In this document: positions 1 through 6,158 of the stretch, piece after piece | How positions within the stretch are numbered: position 1 is the stretch's first letter | Layout of the letters: the number at the start of each line of letters is the position of its first letter | DNA from: Nanobdellota archaeon | GTDB taxonomy: Archaea > Nanobdellota > Nanobdellia > SCGC-AAA011-G17 > VGLX01 | Direction of reading: 5' to 3' | Assembly (NCBI GenBank): GCA_030691925.1 | Contig: JAUYDG010000007.1 | Location: 1 to 6,672 of the forward strand | Length of the DNA: 6,672 nt | Made by a program: the position numbers and the translations under genes | The notes under the pieces: generated by a model | The model's input: the letters and a program-made list of their open reading frames with translations, nothing else | Databases searched by the model: none | Told to the model about the DNA's origin: nothing

Positions 1-471
1 TACGTATCAGAAGTCACAGCAAGCGTAAAAAAAGTGCCGCCTGATGAAGCAGGGATCAAAATACTCACCCCAAGAAGATGGGAAGAAAAAAAGGGCTACT
101 ACCAGGAAAGGCTTGAAATCCTTCTAAAAGAGTCAATCGACACGACACAATACGAAATCATAATAGACGCATCAAAAGTGCTTGAAGAAGACGATGCGCT
201 GCTGCCCGCAATGTACACTACAACCTTATCAGCAATAGAGCAAAAACCATTAAGGCAAGACATAGCCATAGCCAGCAGCTGCGACACAAAAGGGCATCTG
301 CTGCCGGTAAGCAAAGTAAACAAAAGAATGTACACAGCACCAGAAAACGTGAAAAAGGTGATAGTATCCACGTATGATTACGAAGAAAGGCTGACAAGCA
401 GCCTGCCCATAGGCCCGCTAACCGTCCAAGCAGAAGATGTCAAAAAAATGTACGAGGTTTTAACAAGATGA
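1..471 (+). CDS. Lon-like (S16) protease domain, C-terminal part, probably catalytically inactive; 5' partial
   Basis: The frame is open from base 1, so the true start lies outside the window; a GTG at 34 is internal. The visible 156 residues match the C-terminal half of a Lon/S16 proteolytic domain. The best landmark is the stretch reading PLRQDIAIA, followed after a few residues by KGHLLPV and then VKKVIVS, which parallels Lon PVRADVAMTGEI..GQVLPIGG..IKTVLIP. By hand alignment without gaps to E. coli Lon as I remember it, the catalytic Ser of GPSAG falls on Ala (codon 196-198, context DDALLP). The catalytic Lys falls on Arg (codon 325-327), with a Lys one residue earlier. Both dyad residues would therefore be lost, implying a pseudoprotease with a binding or structural role. 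Archaea have secreted or membrane S16-like proteins without an ATPase domain, but the missing N-terminus prevents telling whether an ATPase or signal peptide is present. The stop overlaps the next start (ATGA), so the two are co-transcribed. Confidence 0.7.
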   Translation, partial: YVSEVTASVKKVPPDEAGIKILTPRRWEEKKGYYQERLEILLKESIDTTQYEIIIDASKVLEEDDALLPAMYTTTLSAIEQKPLRQDIAIASSCDTKGHLLPVSKVNKRMYTAPENVKKVIVSTYDYEERLTSSLPIGPLTVQAEDVKKMYEVLTR

Positions 472-1211
472 ACTTCCAAAACGACCTGTACCAGAAAGTC
501 TACTCAGAATACAAGCTAGAAAAAGCAAGTGACGACTCAAAAAAAGACCTGGTAAAAAGGGTCTGCGAATTCGGAAAAAACCTCGCAATCAACTACAACC
601 CGTTCATAGGGCTCCTGCCGGTAAAAACACAAAAAAACCTGAAAGACAACTACAGGAAAACGTTCAACTCACTGGACACGACAGCAACCACCTTAGCGTC
701 AGCAATAGGGCTAGGCTTAGGGGCGTACCTCGTAGGCCTAAACCTTGACGGATTCGATTTAGGGTTCAACATGATGCAGAAGATAAGAGTCGGCTACGAG
801 CTTGCTGAAATGCCAAAATACATATCATTCCCGCTCATCTGGGGAGGATTCTCAAAAGCAGTCACTGATGCAGTATCATACTACTTCATAGCAACCTCAG
901 CTGTAAGAGCCGCAGCAGGGTTGGCAGGAAGACCTCTAGGCGACCTGGTGCTGGAAAGCGTATCCTACTTCACTGGAAAAGCGTCAAAAAGAAGCAGATT
1001 CATGAAAGAAAAGAAAGAAGAAATAATAAAAGATGAGAAACAGCTTAACTGCGCAAAATCCTTCACAGAAGTCCAAAGAAAAGAGTGCGAAGACACCATA
1101 GCAAAGATCAGCAAGGAAAGATACAACGCCCTAAAAGCGGGAGACCAAGAAAAAGCAAACCAGCTAATGACTAGACTAGACAGTTTAATAAAAAACATGG
1201 AGACGCTATAA
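468..1211 (+). CDS. Conserved-looking membrane protein of unknown function with charged C-terminal tail
   Basis: I do not recognise this 247-residue protein. The N-terminal ~65 residues are polar and basic. A Gly/Leu-rich hydrophobic segment at about 72-92 looks like a membrane span, and a longer weakly hydrophobic region at about 118-165 could hold one or two more. From about residue 171 to the end the chain is very rich in Lys, Glu and Arg and should be helical, possibly coiled coil, with Cys195 and Cys207 twelve residues apart. The ATG start overlaps the upstream stop codon, and a GAGGT at 454-458 lies nine bases before it, a plausible ribosome binding site. It sits between a Lon-like protein and a membrane-anchored barrel-like protein, so a role as a membrane partner or scaffold is reasonable but unproven. 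Confidence 0.75.
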   Translation: MNFQNDLYQKVYSEYKLEKASDDSKKDLVKRVCEFGKNLAINYNPFIGLLPVKTQKNLKDNYRKTFNSLDTTATTLASAIGLGLGAYLVGLNLDGFDLGFNMMQKIRVGYELAEMPKYISFPLIWGGFSKAVTDAVSYYFIATSAVRAAAGLAGRPLGDLVLESVSYFTGKASKRSRFMKEKKEEIIKDEKQLNCAKSFTEVQRKECEDTIAKISKERYNALKAGDQEKANQLMTRLDSLIKNMETL

Positions 1212-1216
1212 ACAAT

Positions 1217-2284
1217 ATGGGAAGAGTAAAACAAATCCTGGGAAGAACCTTGCTTGCAGCCTCCATATTCGCAGGATATTACATGTTCTACAACCACTTC
1301 GATACACAGATTACAAAATCGATGTCACAAAAGAAAGGCGAGACAGTAATCGGCCTGGATTTTGAAGCCTACAACAAGCAGGAACCGCTTGATGTCAAAG
1401 TCCCAAAAAAAGGGGACAGCATGAAAGATATAAAAAACGTAAAAATAGACAACTGGTCTTTCTTATCATCATACGAGATTACAGACTGGATGAGAAAATC
1501 CTATGCAAACACAGTAAGCTTCACCCCTTATTATGGTGACTTAGCTGAAGATGAAAAAAACGGCGGCAAATTCTTTGATAAAGGGGACACGATGATAAAA
1601 GACTTTCTTCAGTACGTCACACCGCCAGAAAGAGTAATCCTTAGGATAAAAGGCGACAAAAAATGCTACGAACAGCTAAAAGAAAAAGATCCGTTGACAA
1701 TCATAGCCAAAAAATTAGCAAAGAACCTAAGCGAGAGCGGCGGAGTAGCGATAGAGCTGGAAGCGCCTGATGACGGCGACTACAAAATGCACAACGAGAG
1801 GATAAACATAATTAAAAACATAAGCCCGAAGATAAAAGTCGCCGTAACGCTTGACAAAAAAGAAGGCTACGATGAAAATTCGAAGCTATGGAACCCTGAA
1901 AAAGGCAGGAACTACTGGAAAAATGCAGACATCATAATACTCGAAGACTATTTCTCAAACCCGGCAGACCTAGAGAAGAGCATAAAAATATTCAAAGACG
2001 CTGTCAGTGACCGCAAGCAAGTATGGGTAAGGGTGGTCACAGGAAGCAAAAGAGTCAACGAAAAGAACATCAAAAGCCTGGAAGCTGAAGTCGAAGAGTA
2101 TGAAAAACTGATAGAAGTTACAAGAAAGTATGCAGACGGCTGCATGGCAAACGATTACAACGGCACATGGCTGTTTTCCAGCAAATCCTATGACAAAAGC
2201 GAAAGGCTGGACACGACAAAGAGACTGTACAAAAAATTCAGAGGAATAAAGTTCAACAAAGAACGAGAACAAGGGAGTATGTAG
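1217..2284 (+). CDS. Membrane-anchored protein with TIM-barrel-like pattern, possible glycoside hydrolase-like fold
   Basis: This 355-residue protein has a short basic N-terminus and one hydrophobic segment (about 8-25), which suggests an uncleaved signal anchor with the rest outside the cell. The remainder alternates short beta-like segments with amphipathic helices: TVSFTPY (99-105), RVILRIK (139-145), GVAIELE (176-182), IKVAVTL (206-212), ADIIILEDY (237-245), QVWVRVV (268-274) and DGCMANDYNGTW (307-318). That rhythm, with acidic residues at strand ends (Glu180, Glu182, Glu243, Asp244) and a late Trp, is what glycoside hydrolase-type (beta/alpha)8 barrels show. No family signature is clear enough to name an enzyme, so the fold is an inference and activity is unknown. 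The ATG lies five bases after the upstream stop with no strong Shine-Dalgarno sequence, consistent with translation within the operon. It is the last gene of the operon. Confidence 0.7.
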   Translation: MGRVKQILGRTLLAASIFAGYYMFYNHFDTQITKSMSQKKGETVIGLDFEAYNKQEPLDVKVPKKGDSMKDIKNVKIDNWSFLSSYEITDWMRKSYANTVSFTPYYGDLAEDEKNGGKFFDKGDTMIKDFLQYVTPPERVILRIKGDKKCYEQLKEKDPLTIIAKKLAKNLSESGGVAIELEAPDDGDYKMHNERINIIKNISPKIKVAVTLDKKEGYDENSKLWNPEKGRNYWKNADIIILEDYFSNPADLEKSIKIFKDAVSDRKQVWVRVVTGSKRVNEKNIKSLEAEVEEYEKLIEVTRKYADGCMANDYNGTWLFSSKSYDKSERLDTTKRLYKKFRGIKFNKEREQGSM

Positions 2285-2312
2285 TTTCTTAATTAAAATA
2301 ACTTCATTAGAG

Positions 2313-2381
2313 TAGGCAAGGCTAAATGTTTCGGTTGCCTTTTTCTCGACTCTGCGCTCAACCTTTAGCTTCGCTTGCCTA
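2313..2381. repeat. Long imperfect inverted repeat downstream of the operon
   Basis: The left arm TAGGCAAGGCTAAA (2313-2326) is the exact reverse complement of the right arm 2364-2381, except for a four-base TTCG insertion at 2370-2373. Inside it, GGTTG (2333-2337) can pair with CAACC (2359-2363), extending the stem. The fold lies in the 3' region of both the upstream operon (plus) and the GNAT gene (minus). It could be an RNA processing or termination structure, or a short mobile palindromic element. The function is unknown. Confidence 0.55.
2314..2345 (+). terminator. Possible hairpin-plus-T-tract terminator of the three-gene operon
   Basis: AGGCAA (2314-2319) can pair with TTGCCT (2335-2340), and five T residues (2340-2344) follow. 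It lies about 30-60 bases after the operon's last stop. Archaeal termination mainly needs the T-tract, so the hairpin may be incidental. The same left arm is also used by the longer inverted repeat 2313-2381, so the two folds exclude each other. Confidence 0.35.
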
Positions 2382-2429
2382 ACAGCGAATATACAATAAA
2401 ATTTGAGCGCCTTAAAGATTCATCGAGAA
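2343..2429. repeat. Nested inverted repeats spanning the GNAT 3' end
   Basis: Three perfect arm pairs are nested: TTCTCGA (2343-2349) with TCGAGAA (2423-2429), GCGCTCAA (2354-2361) with TTGAGCGC (2403-2410), and TTCGCT (2370-2375) with AGCGAA (2384-2389). The outer right arm lies inside the last codons of the GNAT gene. This fold competes with the inverted repeat at 2313-2381 for the bases 2359-2375. Confidence 0.45.
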
Positions 2430-2843
2430 GCAATAGTATGGATAGCCCTTATAGTTCCCCAACTTAGGACATCTAGTAAAACCACATTTTTCATAGAATT
2501 TTTCAATTCCATAATCGCAAAAAGATTCAACACTTAGCTTAGATTTTCCTTGTTTTTGTGATTGTTTTATTGCAAATTCAATTAATCTCCTCCCAAATCC
2601 AGATATTTGTTTGTTTTCTTGTACTGCAATAGCTTCGATATAACCCTCTTCCTCCAACATCTTCAAACAGATTGCGGCAACAACAATACTTTTATTCTTA
2701 ATTACATAATAATTACCATTTCCTATCTCTTCTTCAACCCATTGAGGAGTATCCCATTTGAACTCAGGAAGATCTAAGTGAAATAGCCTATTTAGTTTTA
2801 CTATCGCTTCTAAGTCCATCTTATCTGCTTTTGAAACTTGCAT
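2412..2843 (-). CDS. GNAT-family N-acetyltransferase
   Basis: This 143-residue protein is a complete single-domain GNAT, which moves an acetyl group from acetyl-CoA to an amine. The acetyl-CoA binding signature is visible as the strand IEAIAV followed by QISGFGRRLIEFAI (about residues 79-92), fitting the Q/R-x-x-G-x-G/A pattern. The C-terminal motif FYEKCGF (about 116-122) is the usual GNAT closing strand and helix. The substrate cannot be told. The start ATG (2843-2841) is supported by a TATA-like box 20-32 bases upstream, giving an essentially leaderless transcript. The gene stands alone between two plus-strand units. It is strikingly AT-rich (two rows counted by hand gave 27% and 33% G+C, against 40% for two rows of the GluRS gene) and favours ATT, AAT and TTT codons where the neighbours use ATA and AAC. 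That suggests recent acquisition or a different selection history. Confidence 0.88.
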   Translation of the reverse strand: MQVSKADKMDLEAIVKLNRLFHLDLPEFKWDTPQWVEEEIGNGNYYVIKNKSIVVAAICLKMLEEEGYIEAIAVQENKQISGFGRRLIEFAIKQSQKQGKSKLSVESFCDYGIEKFYEKCGFTRCPKLGNYKGYPYYCFSMNL

Positions 2844-2862
2844 ACAATTAATAATATGTCGA

Positions 2863-2876
2863 CTTATATTTAAACC
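2863..2876 (-). promoter_or_regulatory. Archaeal TATA box for the GNAT gene
   Basis: On the minus strand the sequence GGTTTAAATATAAG lies just upstream of the GNAT ATG, the AT-rich core being 2863-2874. Its centre is about 26 bases before the start codon, the usual archaeal TATA-to-transcription-start spacing, so the transcript should begin at or very near the ATG. Confidence 0.55.
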
Positions 2877-3150
2877 TTCCTATTTTTACTACTGTTAAGT
2901 GATTAATAATTCTTTGATATAGTACGCCTCTAAAAATTACTCTTCGTCGCCTTCGGCCCCTCATGCTTTCATCTCTGAAACTCGCACTCTGAATGATGTA
3001 AACCAGCCACACATTCCGAATAACGAATCCAAAACCCTACTTTCGAATGGTATTGCAGGTGATTCCAGGAATAATACCCAAAATTGGGCGTAATGCCTCC
3101 ATAGCTTGCTGCGGGGATAGCCCAAAACACTAAGTAAGTTTATCCCGAAG
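2877..3150. other. Gene-free divergent intergenic stretch, G+C-richer centre with hairpin potential
   Basis: No convincing gene is seen between the GNAT promoter and the GluRS promoter. Bases about 2941-3120 are richer in G+C (hand counts of 50%, 43% and 47% per 60-base row) than the AT-rich GNAT gene, which is unusual for an intergenic region. Two hairpins are possible: GGTATT (3049-3054) with AATACC (3073-3078), and TTGGGC (3084-3089) with GCCCAA (3120-3125), the latter followed by ACA. On the minus strand about 66 codons stay open down to a TGA at 2963-2961, but with no ATG near the beginning. It could be an uncharacterised small RNA, a decayed gene, or the edge of the segment that brought in the GNAT gene. 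No tRNA fold was found. Confidence 0.4.
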
Positions 3151-3155
3151 CATAA

Positions 3156-3168
3156 AAGTTTTTAAATA
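3156..3168 (+). promoter_or_regulatory. Archaeal TATA box (with BRE-like purines) for the GluRS gene
   Basis: AAGTTTTTAAATA sits 25-37 bases before the GluRS ATG, preceded by an A-rich run. The spacing predicts a transcription start at or a few bases before the ATG. An AAAGGT at 3183-3188 could act as a weak Shine-Dalgarno site if the leader is slightly longer. Confidence 0.55.
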
Positions 3169-3192
3169 TCAGCTCATTCTTAAAAGGTTATC

Positions 3193-4833
3193 ATGATAGA
3201 AGACGTTATCTACAAGTACGCTTTGCAAAACGCCATAAAATTCGGCGGAAAAGCCGATGCCGGGGCAGTGATAGGCAAGGTCATTTCTGAAATGCCTAGC
3301 GCAAAAGGCAAAGAGTTGGCAGCCAAAGTACAGGAGATAATAACAAAAGTCAACTCTATGAGCCTAAAGGACCAGGTAGAAGAGCTCAACAGCGTAGCGC
3401 CGGAGCTTTTAGAGAAAAAAGAGCAGAAGGAAAGGGACATATTCGCCTTCCTAGATATAAAACCTGGAACAAAGGTTGTGACAGCCTTCCCTCCAGGACC
3501 GGAAAAATACCCGCACATAGGCCATGCCAAAGCGCTGCTGATGAATTACGAGCTGGCAAAAAAGCACAATGGCAAGTTCGTGCTAAGATTCGAAGACACA
3601 AACCCTAGGCTGGTAAAGAAAGAGTTCTACGAAATAATGCTTGAAAACTTCGCATGGCTAGGCGCAAAATGGGACAAGCTGGAATACGCATCCGACTACA
3701 TGGAAAAGTTCTACCAGCTCTGCGAAGACCTGATAAAGAAAAACCTTGCCTATGCGTGCACATGCAAAAAAGAAGAAATAAGAGCCAAAAGGTTCAAAGG
3801 AGAGGAATGCGGCTGCAGGCTGAACGACCATGTAAAGAACATGGAACTATTCAAAGAAATGCCAAAAATGGAAGAGGAAGCATGCGTGATAAGGCTAAGG
3901 CTCGACATGAATCACAAAAACACCACGATGAGAGACCCAGCAATATTCAGGATAATAAAGCACAAGCATGCAAGGCTAGGAACAAAATACGCGGCATGGC
4001 CTTCTTATGATTTCCAAAACGCAGTGATGGACGGAATAGAAGGCGTAACGCACAGGCTCAGGAGCAAAGAATTCGAGATGAGAAACGAGCTCCAAAGGTA
4101 CATACAAAGAACACTCGGATTCAAGGAAACACATATCTATGAATTCGCAAGATTCGAGCTTGAAGGCGTCGAGACATCCGGCAGGCTGATAAGGGAAAAG
4201 ATACAGAACAAAGAGCTTCTAGGCTGGGACGACCCTTCACTAGCAACACTGGTAGCATTGAGAAGGAGAGGCTTCCAACCCGAAGCGATAAAAGATTTCG
4301 TCCTATCAACAGGGCTGAGCAAGGCAGAATCAACTCTTACATGGGATGACCTAATCGTGCATAACAGAAGAGTGCTGGACAAGGAAGCAAAAAGGTTCTT
4401 CATGGTCACAAAAAAGAGAAAAGTAAAAATAAAGTACGCCCCAAAAATGGACATCAAGATACCATTGCACCCTGACGCGCCAAAGATGGGCTACAGGGAA
4501 TTCAAAACAGGCGAAGAATTCTACATAGACGACGACTTGAAGCCCAGACAGATATACAGGCTGATGCACCTGTTCAACTTCAAAGACGGGGAATTCCTGT
4601 CAACAGAGCACAACCCTGAACTAAAGGCAAAGATAATACACTGGCTGCCGGCAGATGACGAGCTGGTAAACGTGGACGTATTAAAACCCGACAAATCAAC
4701 AGTCGAAGGCCTAGCAGAAAAAGGAGTTAAAAAACTGAAGACAGGGGAAGTCTGCCAGTTTGAACGCATGTTCTTCACAAGGCTTGACAAAAAAGAAAAG
4801 ACCAAGATGAAACTCTGGTACACGCACCAGTGA
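3193..4833 (+). CDS. gltX: Glutamyl-tRNA synthetase, archaeal type
   Basis: The 546-residue enzyme charges tRNA with glutamate using ATP in the cytoplasm. In most archaea it also mischarges tRNA-Gln, which GatDE then amidates (family knowledge). Visible in order: a helical N-terminal extension (1-80) typical of archaeal enzymes; the class I HIGH motif in PHIGHAKA (107-114); LRFEDTNP (131-138); a zinc-knuckle pattern CTC..CGC with Cys189, 191, 206 and 208; GIEGVTHRLRSKEFE (281-295); GWDDPSLATLVALRRRGFQPEAI (about 344-366), diagnostic of this subgroup; and a C-terminal beta-rich anticodon-binding region. Length is normal. The KMSKS-equivalent loop (about 327-331) reads ETSGR, lacking the usual lysine. 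The ATG start follows a TATA box at leaderless spacing. The gene is alone and ends two bases from the convergent regulator gene. Confidence 0.97.
   Translation: MIEDVIYKYALQNAIKFGGKADAGAVIGKVISEMPSAKGKELAAKVQEIITKVNSMSLKDQVEELNSVAPELLEKKEQKERDIFAFLDIKPGTKVVTAFPPGPEKYPHIGHAKALLMNYELAKKHNGKFVLRFEDTNPRLVKKEFYEIMLENFAWLGAKWDKLEYASDYMEKFYQLCEDLIKKNLAYACTCKKEEIRAKRFKGEECGCRLNDHVKNMELFKEMPKMEEEACVIRLRLDMNHKNTTMRDPAIFRIIKHKHARLGTKYAAWPSYDFQNAVMDGIEGVTHRLRSKEFEMRNELQRYIQRTLGFKETHIYEFARFELEGVETSGRLIREKIQNKELLGWDDPSLATLVALRRRGFQPEAIKDFVLSTGLSKAESTLTWDDLIVHNRRVLDKEAKRFFMVTKKRKVKIKYAPKMDIKIPLHPDAPKMGYREFKTGEEFYIDDDLKPRQIYRLMHLFNFKDGEFLSTEHNPELKAKIIHWLPADDELVNVDVLKPDKSTVEGLAEKGVKKLKTGEVCQFERMFFTRLDKKEKTKMKLWYTHQ
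4789..4799 (-). terminator. Possible T-tract terminator for the minus-strand regulator gene
   Basis: Read on the minus strand this is TTTTCTTTTTT, starting 37 bases past the regulator's stop codon and embedded in the 3' end of the GluRS gene. T-tracts of this kind are the core archaeal termination signal. With only two bases between the convergent genes, any terminator must lie inside the opposite coding region. Confidence 0.35.
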
Positions 4834-4835
4834 AT

Positions 4836-6158
4836 TTATTTTAGTATTTCCCAGTGCCCCCCCTTGTCGGGACCGACTCTTTTGAGCTTATTGTTTGCTT
4901 TTAGTTTTTCTAAGTCCCTTTTTATTGTCTTTTCGTTGACTTTAAGAAGTTTAGCCAGGGCAGGTATTGTTACCTTATCGTTGTTGGATATGTGTCTAAT
5001 GATGATATTTAACCTATTTTCAGGGACAGTTTCAGGGACAGTTTCAGGGACATTTTTTGGCCTTGTGAACTGTACTGTAAATCCGTACTTGAGGACCTTG
5101 AACTCCACTTTGACGGAATTGGCTTTGCATTCTTTGCTTATTCTCTTTAATCCTGAGCCCCATTTCTCGATGTCCGCGCTTAAGTAGAGGTTGTTTGCTA
5201 CTGACGGGTTTCTGAGTATGGATGGCAAGTCTTGGCTGATAAAGTCCTGAGGCTTGTATCCTTCTGGAAAGCTTCCTGGATTCCATATTTCGATTCTGTC
5301 TTTGTAGATTGCTATTTTGTTGCTTTCAGGAACTTGATAATCTCTGTGGCAGAATGAGTTTACTAGTGTTTCTGTGATTGCCCTTATTGGTATCTCAGGG
5401 ATTTCTTCCCTGGTCCTTTCAGCGAGTTTTGCCTTCCAGTTGATATGCTCCTTGATATATGACTCTGAAATCTTGAGAAGCTGGAAAATATTCCCCTTGA
5501 ACTGCTTGATATCTAAGAAAGTTGTTTTGTCAATTCCTGCGAATACCGCAGTCTGAACCTCAATCGGCCCCTTTTTGGAAAACAACAGCCTTGCCGAGTT
5601 GGTTAGTCGTGAATCTTTAGTAAGGTTGAGCTTTCTAAGAACATCTTTTTTGTTCGTGTATTTGAATTTTATCCTTTGGGAGTGGTTTGCTTTCTGGATA
5701 AATTCTGTAAGAGTCTCCTCGTCAGCTTCATCAATTGGCGCGTCAGAGGTTTTCGAATCCCACCGGGCTGCAGTCTTTCGCAGGATTATGTTTTCCAGTT
5801 CCTTTGCGGACAGCTGCCGGTTTTCATCTGCAACTCTGATGTATGCTTGCCCGTATGCGAAGTAAGGCTGCTCGTGGCCTTCAAATGAGACTTTAACGCA
5901 GTTTTTTCTGTCTATTGTTTCTGTCTTGATTTCAGGATAGATCTTTGGCTCGATGCTGTTTGCTATCGCTTGGGAGATCTCCCTTAATGTTGATTCTGTT
6001 ATGTGCTGGCCGATGGCGTTTCCATCGTTTTTTATTCCAAAGTACAAAGTTCCTTTCTTGTGCTTGTTGAGTATCGCTGTTATCGAAATGATCGCCTCTT
6101 TCAGTTCCGAAGTTGATTTCTTGAGCTCAACATCCTCAGATTCTTTAATCTTCATCAC
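4836..6158 (-). CDS. AlbA_2 domain / GHKL-like ATPase / winged-helix predicted transcriptional regulator
   Basis: This 440-residue protein fits the COG2865-type family of predicted regulators. Residues about 10-125 form the AlbA_2 (Schlafen-type) nucleic-acid-binding domain, with VELKKSTSELKEAI and GTLYFGIKNDGNAIG. Residues about 255-365 resemble a GHKL-like ATPase: the N-box-like ETLVNSFCHRDY (263-274), IEIWNPGSFPEG (289-300) and KWGSGLKRI (332-340). A linker with tandem VPET units (370-381) leads to a winged helix (about 384-440) with the recognition helix near NEKTIKRDLEKL. The genes it controls are unknown; such proteins sometimes sit beside phage or toxin genes, but none is seen here. 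The first codon is GTG (6158); an ATG directly follows (6155) and is equally or more likely, with an AT-rich promoter element about 25-30 bases upstream. The family is common in bacteria, so transfer is possible but not shown. Confidence 0.88.
   Translation of the reverse strand: MMKIKESEDVELKKSTSELKEAIISITAILNKHKKGTLYFGIKNDGNAIGQHITESTLREISQAIANSIEPKIYPEIKTETIDRKNCVKVSFEGHEQPYFAYGQAYIRVADENRQLSAKELENIILRKTAARWDSKTSDAPIDEADEETLTEFIQKANHSQRIKFKYTNKKDVLRKLNLTKDSRLTNSARLLFSKKGPIEVQTAVFAGIDKTTFLDIKQFKGNIFQLLKISESYIKEHINWKAKLAERTREEIPEIPIRAITETLVNSFCHRDYQVPESNKIAIYKDRIEIWNPGSFPEGYKPQDFISQDLPSILRNPSVANNLYLSADIEKWGSGLKRISKECKANSVKVEFKVLKYGFTVQFTRPKNVPETVPETVPENRLNIIIRHISNNDKVTIPALAKLLKVNEKTIKRDLEKLKANNKLKRVGPDKGGHWEILK
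5019..5054. repeat. Three tandem 12-base units inside the regulator gene
   Basis: TTCAGGGACAGT occurs at 5019-5030 and 5031-5042, and again at 5043-5054 with the last two bases changed to TT. On the coding (minus) strand each unit encodes four residues, giving VPET, VPET and VPEN in the linker before the C-terminal winged helix. In-frame gain or loss of a unit would change linker length without breaking the gene. Confidence 0.9.

Noticed and set aside
965..1297. Minus-strand open frame of 110 codons across the end of the membrane protein gene
   Set aside because: It is antisense to the operon, spans a gene junction, has no promoter and shows shadow composition.
2377..2383. GCCTAAC, matching an integron attC core consensus (RYYYAAC)
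   Set aside because: No complementary GTTRRRY lies downstream at a suitable distance, and the nearby inverted arms have the opposite polarity to an attC site.
2974..2999. CTGA and ATGATGT motifs suggesting a box C/D guide RNA
   Set aside because: The order is D-like boxes before a single C-like box, with no proper terminal D box, so the layout does not fit.
3042..3048. TTCGAAT, resembling a tRNA T-loop
   Set aside because: The flanking bases do not form a five-base T-stem and no other tRNA arm could be fitted on either strand.
3654..4010. Plus-strand open frame of 118 codons inside the GluRS gene
   Set aside because: It lies wholly within the well-supported synthetase gene and its basic, low-complexity product looks like a frame shadow.
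4864..5187. Plus-strand open frame of 107 codons opposite the regulator gene
   Set aside because: It is antisense to a well-supported gene and shows only the hydrophobic, Ser-rich composition expected of a shadow frame.
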